Positions 56,061 to 64,000 of a stretch of 64,000 nt of DNA are shown here, one piece after another. The notes beneath the pieces are model-generated. The model was not told the DNA's origin, searched no databases, and worked only from the letters and a program-made list of their open reading frames with translations. The stretch's first letter is position 1. Each line of letters opens with the position of its first letter. Origin of the DNA: Linanthus parryae. Its lineage: Eukaryota; Streptophyta; Magnoliopsida; Ericales; Polemoniaceae. The position numbers were made by a program, and so were the translations under genes. The stretch covers positions 69,968,127-70,032,126 of the forward strand of contig JALGPY010000006.1 of the NCBI GenBank assembly GCA_023055425.1, written 5' to 3'.

Positions 56061-57513
56061 GGGGTTGGGGGCTATTGCAGTTGCAAAAAGGAGATGAGAA
56101 AACATCTTTGAGCTGTGCGTTTTAACATTTGAAGGTTGCTCACCATGGAACGAAGCCCCTCTTTTTGAGAATAGAACAGAACTCCATTAAATGGTGAAAC
56201 GGTAGAAGATGACAACTTTTTTGCACGTCAACATAGTAACATCCATATCTATTGAAGTTGGTTGCTTTAAATGATCTAAACCTTTGGAATGAAAATAATA
56301 AAACTTGACCACATCTACTTCACCTGGACGGTCCTCATCTTCAACTCACTTTATCGGTTCAATTCATCTTAACATGTGGTTTTAACTTGTGTTACTACAA
56401 TGCTCTCACAATCTAGCTAAAGTATTAAGTCGGATTATGACTTCAGAACATTGTCGTTATTCAGCGGGGAATTTGTCTATCTAATTACTTTTTGGCGTAT
56501 GTGTAATTTTACCTCAAAATTTAATGCGAACGTTAATCATGATATTTAATGGGTGTTGCTAGAGATTTTCACTTGAAATGATTATATAGATCGGTCTATG
56601 TCTAATTAGCAACTAGGGTGAGTTACTAAAGTCGTTTGATTGTAACTCGATATAACTTCCATCTCATTACATCTCATTTATTCAAAACAAAAAAATATTC
56701 ATGAGCTGATCTATATATGACCCTACATATTTTCAACCCAGATGATACCTACAAGCTGGGGCCGCATTACACTGGGATGAGGCACTGTATAGGATGTAAA
56801 AAGCCTCCATGGGAATTTGAATGTGAAGTTACTTGAGTACATCCTCATAAATGAGTATACTCATTTATTTTTTGTATGCCAAGTATTCGCCTGAATGATT
56901 ATAGTAGTGAAACATCTCCGAGGTTTCCTTCCAATCAGGATAGATAACGTGCAATTGAGCAATAATTAGGATCCTCCAGCAGTATAGGAAAAAAGTTATT
57001 AAACAAGACCTTAGTGAGCAATTAATCTTCCTCTTCTCCAACTACCGTAATACTCTTCTTACCAAGAGGCAAGAGACCTTTATCTTCAGCAAGAAAACCA
57101 ACACTCAGTGCTTAGAAACTTCTCACTAAATCAGGCTGAACATGATTCTAGTTGAGTTTACCCACTGAAACACCGGTCATCATACAAATCCCATTTGACC
57201 CATACACTGGCCGGTCTAACGAGTCAAAATAATGTAAATTTGTCAATGGATTTGAGAATCTGAAACTCCTTACTATTACGAATTACAAGCTTACAATAGA
57301 GAAATGCAGTAATAGACTAATGTAGTAGTCTATAGAGTATAGAGCAGTGTTACCACAATTGACTAGTACTCCCGCGAATTGCGAATGGATTGCGCATTCC
57401 GAAAATGTGGAACACCAGCGATCCAAATCGCTTATTTGACGATCCCCGTTTTATGCACTATTTTCACCTGAAGGCCCTAATTTAGCATTGAAAAGTAACT
57501 TCCTAATTTCACA
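56061..57513. other. Unassigned AT-rich sequence
   Basis: No coding sequence, element end or repeat was recognised in this 1.45 kb. Confidence 0.4.
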
Positions 57514-57689
57514 AAGCTCCGCCATTAATGAAATGCATGTTGATTATGAAGTTTCATTATGTACGGCATTTTATTTGTTAGTAAGGACGTTAATGTGGCG
57601 AAACATGTCACATCTTTAGTATATGGGTCTATATATCCATTTGTTCGACTCGTAATGTTGTTTTGGTGGTTGATAGCATCGAGGCTAGA

Positions 57690-57856
57690 GCTAAACTAAA
57701 TAAGTTTTCTGAAGTAGAGGCCTTGTTAATGAAAGAATCCGAACAAACAGAGAGAACAAAGCAGAGAATCGCTACTGAGTGAACTCGCGTGATGCCATCA
57801 GTAGCTCAGTTCAAAAGTCCCCCCGGAGCAGCTTCTTCCGCAAACCTACCAGGCAT
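57690..57856 (+). pseudogene. SWI3C-like gene fragment, copy 1 (plus)
   Basis: Plus-strand reading: FSEVEALLMKESEQTERTKQRIATE, a stop, then TRVMPSVAQFKSPPGAASSANLPG. In plant SWI3C (a SWI/SNF chromatin-remodelling subunit) a helix of the form QFAEVETLLMKECEQ leads into RQRF-type sequence and an N-L-P-G tail close to the C-terminus. Frame and content match that region; the assignment is from memory of the family. Confidence 0.65.
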
Positions 57857-57866
57857 GGTAGAGCCG

Positions 57867-58060
57867 ATGCCTGGTAGGTTTGCGGAAGAAGCTGCTCCGG
57901 GGGGACTTCCGTATTGAGTTGCTGCTGGCATCATGCGAGTTTGTTCAGTAGCAATCCTCTGCTTTGTTCTCTCGGTTTGTTCACATTTTTTCACTAACAA
58001 GGTTTCGACATCGGCAAATTGCTTTAGCTTCAGCTCTAGTCTCAATTGTATTAACCAGCA
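57867..58060 (-). pseudogene. SWI3C-like gene fragment, copy 2 (minus)
   Basis: Minus-strand reading LELKLKQFADVETLLVKKCEQ...RTKQRIATEQTRMMPAATQ with the PPGAASSANLPG tail; open without a stop. It is the mirror partner of copy 1. Intron-like sequence (GTTGTTTTGCTGG...) lies upstream on the minus strand. Confidence 0.75.
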
Positions 58061-58904
58061 AAACAACAATAGGATTCGAACAAGTGGAATATATAACCCA
58101 TTACTAATGAAGTTACGCATTTCAGCACATTAACGTCCAAACTGTCAAATAAACATGTAGTACATAATAGAGCATGATAATAAATATGCGTTTCATTTTT
58201 GCCGAAGCTCCGATGCCTCGACAAAATCACACAAAATGACTTTTACACTCCTACGAACTTTATCGGAGTTTAAAACCACTCGAAAAGTTGTTTTTAGTAT
58301 CCAACTTCAACACTCAATCGTAAGGGTAGAGCAAGACTTGTAAGCCAAAGAACAAATCCTTTTTTTTTTCTTAACGTCACCCTTCTGGAAGGCTTATGTG
58401 ACTTCATATCATTCAATCATATAGTAGGAGGCACGAGGCTTTATTGGTGCAGTGAGTAACCGCTCCTTGGAGCCTTTCACTACACCAATAGAGCCTCTTT
58501 GCTCCACTATTTGATTGAACAAAATGAAGTCGTGTAAGCCATGCAGAATGACAATGTTAGCGGAAAAAACAATTTCTTCTTTGTCTTAAAGTTTTCCTCT
58601 AGCCTCAGCATGGTGTGTTTGAATTGGATACTACAAAATACTTTTGAGTTTTCAAACTCCGACGAAGTTGTTTGGAAAGTAAAAGTCAGTTTGAACAAAT
58701 TTGTCTTTTCCTTGAGGCAATATAGCTCCGCCATTAATTTAATGTTTATTATGATGTTTCATTATGTACCCCATTTTTATTTATGTACTCCATTTTTATT
58801 TGTTAGTTTGGACGTTAATGTGGCGAAACATGTCACTTCTTTAGTATATGGGTTATATATCCCATTTGTTCGGCTCGTAATGTTGTTTTGCAGTTTTGGT
58901 GGTT

Positions 58905-59036
58905 GATACGTTCCAGGGTGAACAAACAGAGAGAACAGAGTAGAGAATCGCTACTGAGTGAATTTGCATGATGCCATCAGTAGCTTAATTCAAAAGTCCC
59001 GCGGAGAAGCTTTTTCCACAAACCTACCAGGCATGG
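58905..59036 (+). pseudogene. SWI3C-like gene fragment, copy 3 (plus, shortened)
   Basis: The start of the helix region is deleted: the sequence passes from a TTTTGGTGGTTGATACG border directly to GAACAAACAGAGAGAAC, encoding the EQTE part. The MMPSVA and KPTRH/NLPG-equivalent DNA is retained. Confidence 0.6.
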
Positions 59037-59085
59037 CCCTACCATGTCAAGAGCATGCCTCCACGTTATATGACATGATAGGGCC

Positions 59086-59270
59086 GATGCCTGGTAGGTT
59101 TGCGGAAGAAGCTGTTCCGGGGTGACTTTCGAGTTGAGTTGCTTGCTGCTGGCATCATGCGAGCTCATTTCGTAGCAATCCTCTGCTTCATTCTCTCTGT
59201 TTGTTCACATAATTTCACTGACAAGGTTTCTACTTCGGCAAATTGCATAATCTTTACTAGTCTCAACTGT
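59086..59270 (-). pseudogene. SWI3C-like gene fragment, copy 4 (minus)
   Basis: Minus-strand reading MQFAEVETLSVKLCEQTERMKQRIAT...ARMMPAAS. Mirror partner of copy 3. Confidence 0.7.
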
Positions 59271-60104
59271 ATCCACCAGCAAAACAACAACGGGGTTCGA
59301 ACAAATGGGATATATAACCCATTACTATTGAAGTCACACGTTTCAGCACATTATCGTCCACACTATCAAATAAACATGTAGATAATAGAGCATCATAATA
59401 AATATGTGTTTCATTTTTTCTGGAGCTCCGATACCTCGACAAAATCACTCAAAATGACTTTTAAACTCCAACGAACTTCATTGGAGTTTAAACAACTCGA
59501 AAAGTTGTTTGTAGTATCAACCTTCAACACGCAATCCTAAGGGTAGAGCAAGACTTGTAAGCCAAAGAACAAAGATTTTTTTTTTCTTTTCTTAATGTCG
59601 CCCTTCTGGAAGGCTTATGTGACTTCATTTCATTCAATCAAATAGTAGGAGGCACGAGGCTTTATTCGTGCAGTGAGTAACCTCTCCTTTGAGCCTTTCA
59701 CTGCATTAATAAAGCCTCTATGCTCCACTATTTGATTGAATAAAATGAAGTCATGAAAGCCTTGCCGAACGGCAATGTTAGGGGAAAAAGCAATTTGTTC
59801 TTTGTCTTAATGTCTTGGTCTAGTCTCAGCATGGAGTGTTTGAAGTTGGATACTACAAAATACCTTTTGAGTTTTCAAACTCGGACGAAGTTGTTTGGAG
59901 TGTACAAGTCCCTTTGCGCAATTTTTTTCCTCGAGGCAACACAGTTCTGCCATTGATGAAATGCATGTTTATTTTGACGTTTCATTATGCACTGCATTTT
60001 TATTTGTTAGTTTCGACGTTAATGTGGCGAAACATGTCACTTCTTTAGTTTATGGGTTATATATCCCATTTGTTCACTCGTAATGTTGTTTTGGTGGTTA
60101 ATAT

Positions 60105-60283
60105 AGTCCAGGCTAGAGCTAAGCTAGATCAATTTTCCGATGTAGAGACCTTGTTAATGAAAGAATGCAAACAAACAGAGACAACACAGCAGAGAATAGC
60201 AACTGAGTGAGCTCGCATGATGCCATCAGTAGCTCAATTCAAAAGCCCCCTGAGAAGCTTCTTCCGCAAACCTACCAGGCATT
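60105..60283 (+). pseudogene. SWI3C-like gene fragment, copy 5 (plus)
   Basis: Plus-strand reading ARAKLDQFSDVETLLMKECKQTE..., a stop, then ARMMPSVAQFKSP. Confidence 0.7.
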
Positions 60284-60334
60284 GGCCTACCATGTCAAGA
60301 GCATGCAGCCACCTTATATGACATGATAGGGCCG

Positions 60335-60510
60335 ATGCCTGGTAAAAAGCTGCTCCGGGGTAACTTCCGAATTGAGTTACTGTTGGCATCATGCGGGTTC
60401 GTTCAGTAACAAATCTCTGCTTCGCTCTCTCTGTTTGTTTACATTCTTTCACTAACAAGGTTTCTACTTCCGCAAATTGCTTTAGCTTTAGCTCTAGTCT
60501 AAACTCTGTC
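60335..60510 (-). pseudogene. SWI3C-like gene fragment, copy 6 (minus)
   Basis: Minus-strand reading FRLELKLKQFAEVETLLVKECKQ...RAKQRFVTERTRMMPTVTQFGS; no stop within. Mirror partner of copy 5 and the copy closest to the family pattern. Confidence 0.75.
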
Positions 60511-61075
60511 AACAAGCAAAACAACAATAGGATTCAAAGAAATGGGATATATAACCCATTACTAATGAAGTCACACATTTCAGCACATTAACGTCCAAAC
60601 TGTCAAATAAAAATGTAGTAGATAATAGAACATCATAATAAATATGCGTTTCATTTCGCCGGAGCTCCGAGGCCTCGACAAAATCGCTCTAAACGACTTT
60701 AACACTCGAAAGAACTTCATAGGAGTTTAAAACCACTTGAAAAGTTGATTGTAATATCCAACTTCAAAACTCAATCCTAAGGGTAGAGCAAAACTTGTAA
60801 TACAAAGAACAAATGCTTTTTTTTTTTTTCTTTCTTAACATCGCCCTTCTGGAAGGCTTTCATTTCACTCAATCAAATAGTAGGAGGCGCGAGGCTTTAT
60901 TGGTGCAGTGAGTAACCTCTCCATTGAGCCTTTCACTGCACCAATAAAGCCTCTATGCTCCACTATTTTATTGAACAAAATGAAGTCATGTAAGCCTTGC
61001 AGAAGGGCAATGTTAGGGGAAAAACAATTTGTTCTTTGTCTTAAAGTCTTGCTCTATCCTCAGCATGGAGTGTAG

Positions 61076-61903
61076 TGTAATGAAAGTAAATTCTCAAAGG
61101 CTTTTTAGCTAGTCAAACTTGAAAATCAACCAAGAGAAATTTGATGGAGCAAGGATTTTTTGCGACACAATTTTAAAAGAAGCTAAGAAAACAACTAGTA
61201 GATTAAAGATTATCTAAAACTTGAGAAGAGTTTGTAGGATTGAGAGAAGAGTTGGTCTTAGTTGAATCCTCTAGGTGTGTTGTGCATGAATCCAACACCC
61301 AAATGATTTTACAGGGAGATGTGTGGATTCTAATGTCAAATTCAATTGTGATTCATGAAGAACACTAGTGAAATCCATAACTAAGTTGTATTAACTATCA
61401 AGGATGCGTATTCAATCATGAATCCACACACAAGATGAAGCTACAAATCGGATTTGTATTTCAACACTTGTTCACCCTTGAATCACAAGAGGAACTTCTC
61501 AACTCATTGATTCAACAATTGAATCCACACCCAACACACCTAGATTCATCAACTTCAACCAACAACAAACTTTGCTACCCATGTTTAAGAGCAAAGCAAG
61601 AGATATAACAAAAACATTGATAGTCTTTTTCATTGAATTCAAGCTTAACTCAAGAGTTTTTTCTACAAAATGAAGAACAAGACTACTAGAACTTGATGTA
61701 ATGCTTCAATAAATCAACTACAAGCAGCTAATAACCCATATCAACTAAAACCAACTAACTTAACCAATGAAATGAAGAACATTGAAGAACAAGTGAAGAA
61801 ATTCCTAAATCCGAAACCCCTCTCCTCTGCTGTTGTTACTGGCTCCGAGATAGCTCAGCACGAGTTCGGAAGCACCAGAACAAACCCAGAATTGTCCAAG
61901 GCT

Positions 61904-61950
<47 letters not shown>

Positions 61951-62400
61951 CTAGCAGGGTTCGGTTCAGAATTTTCGTGGGTCAGAGCTTCTTTTTCTTC
62001 TTCTTAAATATCTAGTGGGGAAGGGTTTCTTGTTATCCAAGGAGTGATCCTAGCGTTCGAATTAAACTGAGAGACTCTCAATCGTCGATTTGAAGATGCC
62101 TTAAGAACCCTAAGCGAACTGTGGCTTTTTGACTCGTCGCTTCTTCGGCCGAATTGATGGATGGGTTATGTAGATGATTGGATTTGGTGGAGATTTGGTC
62201 CGGTCTTGCTTGATTTTGGTGGCGATTTGGGGCTTGGGTGAGCTTCGGTGAAGAAACAATGGAGGATGATGGGTTCATCTTGTTATAGCGTTGGGGAGAA
62301 AGAGAGAGACGCGTCTGGTGGTTAATTGGTTCGCTGTATTTTCACAATGACCCCCCTGCTGTTATAAGTGTGCAAATGACAGTGTGCAAATGACCCTCTG
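61076..62400. other. Unassigned sequence, with a GA repeat
   Basis: Contains a (GA)n run at about 61908-61946. A minus-strand low-complexity frame (62078-62278) shows no known domain. It may be part of the Athila-like LTR that ends at 62738. Confidence 0.3.
61908..61946. repeat. (GA)n microsatellite
   Basis: About 19 GA units ending in GAGGAGAC. Confidence 0.95.
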
Positions 62401-62738
62401 ATGTTATAAGTACTTCAGTGCAACCCTTAGAACAATTAGAAAACTCCATTAAGCACCCCATTCCGTTAGATTTCTTCTCACTTGGACCTTCAAATCTTCA
62501 ATAATCTTCCACATCAAGTGCTCCGAGTACCTTCATCATGCCTCTTAGCCGTCTAAATCATCTTAATTCATCTTTTAAGTTTTTCCTACGTCTTCCTCTA
62601 CAAAATAAGAGAAAAGCAACCCAAACTACAAGAGCAAGTATAAGTCTAGAATTAGGGATATAAGACGCAAATTACACATAAAAGAAAGTTAAGAGGAGTT
62701 CAATAACCTACGAAATATGTGATTTTAAGTCGTTAACA
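62401..62738 (-). mobile_element. LTR portion of an Athila-like gypsy element (left limit uncertain)
   Basis: The minus strand begins TGTTAACGACTTAAAATC right after a poly-purine tract (poly-C on plus, 62739-62750). The next internal codons (TTTGCTCGAGGACGAG) are those often found just before the 3' LTR of Athila-like elements. The left end is not defined and may extend toward 61080. Confidence 0.45.
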
Positions 62739-62756
62739 CCCCCCCCCCCCAACTAG
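62739..62756 (-). other. Polypurine tract of the Athila-like element
   Basis: The minus strand reads CTAGTT followed by a run of about ten G and ends next to the TGTTAAC start. Confidence 0.5.
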
Positions 62757-63540
62757 CCTCGTCCTCGAGCAAAGAGAGCGATAAAAGAAGTAAACGAGTT
62801 AAGAACCAAATCATGAGAGGCAGACACTCAATTAGACAACTTGACTCAATTCTAAACCAGACTCGATTGTTTACAAATACACACATACATTATAAATCCT
62901 AAGTGAGAACCCTGAAAATAAAATTCTAAAAGTTACTATAAGATTTTAATTTTTTTTTGTGGGGGGAAAAATGCACAATGTTTCCTAAAATAAATTCTCA
63001 AAGTCCACAAAGATTAAGAAATCTAGCATATAGACGTCTAAGCATATACTCGTACAAATGTGGGCTGTGTTTGGTAGAAGTTGACTCATTTGAACCACAA
63101 AACTTGTTTAATTAAGTCCAATTCGTAAGAAAGTATGCCTTCAAAAATAAGGATCCCATCAAACTAGCCATTCTTATACTTATTCAAAAGCAACCATGTA
63201 GGATGGACCTTCAAAGATTTGAAATAAATCTTTTTAGAAGGGGGGATATGGTTGTGGGCTTGTATGATCCCTTTGTAGATTTTTTGGGAGGTGGTGCAAT
63301 TTTTTCCTCATTTTTTTTGGAGGTTTTAGCATTAAACATATTTTCCGCACATGTCCACTTGTAAGTCAAGGTTCTCCAAGACCCACAAAAAATAGAGGAA
63401 TAAACAAGCGAGTGGGTTTTTTAAGCTAAACCAAGGGAGCTATTTAGGGGGTAACGTGCCATTTATCCCTGAACACCCCTATATTTCTTAGGCATCGCAT
63501 AGGGTGTCATGGGCCACCACCACTCAGGGGCCGTCTCAAG
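62757..63540 (-). other. Probable internal 3' region of the Athila-like element, non-coding
   Basis: AT-rich sequence without ORFs. Scattered T and G runs are present (63285-63325). The assignment depends on the adjoining LTR call. Confidence 0.3.
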
Positions 63541-63649
63541 GATTTGAGAGGCCTTAGGCGAAATTTCTAATTGGGGCCTAATGTTAAATTAGATATATGG
63601 TTTCTATACTTCTTTTTTTCTTAAATTTTTTTTTAGAATAATATTTTCT

Positions 63650-63718
63650 CTCCCGGTGTTCGAACCCAAAATCTTATGCAGAGACTTTAAATACTCAACT
63701 ATTGAGCTATCACTCATT
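63650..63718 (-). repeat. tRNA-like sequence, possible SINE head
   Basis: On the minus strand an A-box-like ATAGCTCAATAGTTGAG and a B-box-like GGTTCGAACAC are spaced as in tRNA-derived promoters. The sequence continues toward GGCCTCTCAAATCCTTGAGACGG (about 63525-63570). It could be a SINE or part of another repeat; it does not fold as an intact tRNA gene. Confidence 0.35.
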
Positions 63719-63851
63719 TGCTTTTTTTATTGATTTTTTCATGACCTTTTTTCATTTTATTTGACATGAAACTACTAAAATAGAGATCTCAGAAGTTAAA
63801 CACAACAATAATAAGTACAAAGAATGAGAATAAGATAAAAAATGGAATGAT

Positions 63852-63868
63852 ATATATATATATATATT
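63852..63868. repeat. Short (AT)n run
   Basis: GATATATATATATATATATTT. Confidence 0.9.
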
Positions 63869-64000
63869 TGATAATGGAATGGTATTCTTTAATTCGATTC
63901 ATGCTACTTAGATCAAAGTTTATTTTATTTTTGAGATAAATAATTAGATCTAGTTTTCGACATAATTGTAGAAATACTTCAAGATAGGGAAAATTGGAAA

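Larger units (their letters stand above)
57514..61075. repeat. Alternating-orientation array of a ~610-bp monomer with SWI3C-like fragments
   Basis: A monomer of about 610 bp is repeated in strict +/- alternation. Symmetry centres lie at about 57861, 58468, 59062, 59686, 60310 and 60919, so the spacings are 607, 594, 624, 624 and 609 bp. There are five full monomers and two partial ones. Viewed otherwise, it is three direct copies of a roughly 1.2-kb unit, each made of two back-to-back hairpins. Alternate centres (57861, 59062, 60310) lie inside gene-derived sequence; the others (58468, 59686, 60919) lie inside a GAGGC...TTGGTGCAGTGA hairpin. The first centre has perfect 42-bp arms around a 10-nt loop. 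Confidence 0.9.

Noticed and set aside
61772..61954. 60-codon ORF ending in RE repeats
   Set aside because: Its C-terminal half is a GA microsatellite and the rest has no recognisable content.
63650..63718. Functional tRNA gene
   Set aside because: The acceptor stem and anticodon arm do not pair; only the internal promoter-like boxes remain.

Overview
This is a transposon-dense stretch of a flowering-plant nuclear genome, probably a eudicot; the species cannot be named from sequence alone. The evidence is the plant-type retroelement lineages (Ty1/copia with iMet-tRNA primer sites, Ty3/gypsy elements, an L1-like LINE with a DUF4283-like zinc-knuckle ORF1), hAT, Tourist-like and Stowaway-like MITEs, a decayed leucine-rich-repeat receptor gene of the MIK2/At4g08850 type, and fragments resembling the plant chromatin-remodelling gene SWI3C. 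No complete, undamaged host gene is visible. No rRNA gene, canonical tRNA gene or CRISPR array was seen. Layout. 1-9990: the end of a gypsy pol gene and the start of its LTR, split by a 7.0-kb minus-strand LINE (197-7239, 15-bp target duplication), then a 2.6-kb LTR of a second gypsy element. 9991-11942: 5' part of a minus-strand copia element, itself carrying a hAT MITE. 11943-13800: LRR receptor pseudogene. 14461-16465: a complete, young, non-autonomous gypsy derivative with 252-bp LTRs and a GTGAA duplication. 16471-20499: mostly unassigned sequence with one MITE-like insertion. 20500-28098: a copia LTR remnant, then the 3' half of a Tat-like gypsy element with hairpin minisatellites and antisense genes behind pol. 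28101-47713: a nest. A copia LTR (D) was entered by copia A (28338-47708, minus). Copia A was entered by copia B (30694-42613, minus, SIRE-like with an extra ORF behind pol). The two LTRs of B were entered by an Athila-like solo LTR and by a Tourist-like MITE. 47714-52240: more LTR remnants, a hAT MITE and a third SIRE-like LTR. 52700-57500: a GC-rich leader-like segment of a possible host gene, two long foldbacks (one Stowaway-like) and short tandem repeats. 57514-61075: the most unusual structure, a roughly 610-bp monomer repeated in strictly alternating orientation, each monomer carrying a piece of a SWI3C-like gene. 61076-64000: an Athila-like LTR end and unassigned AT-rich sequence with a tRNA-like stretch. 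How the parts work together: nearly everything is explained by layered insertion and decay. Empty sites preserved in sister LTRs prove several insertions from the sequence itself. The parts that could still act are the hairpin-forming structures (the SWI3C array, foldbacks and the Tat hairpin arrays), which could produce double-stranded RNA, and the antisense genes of the Tat element. Those functional readings are inference.
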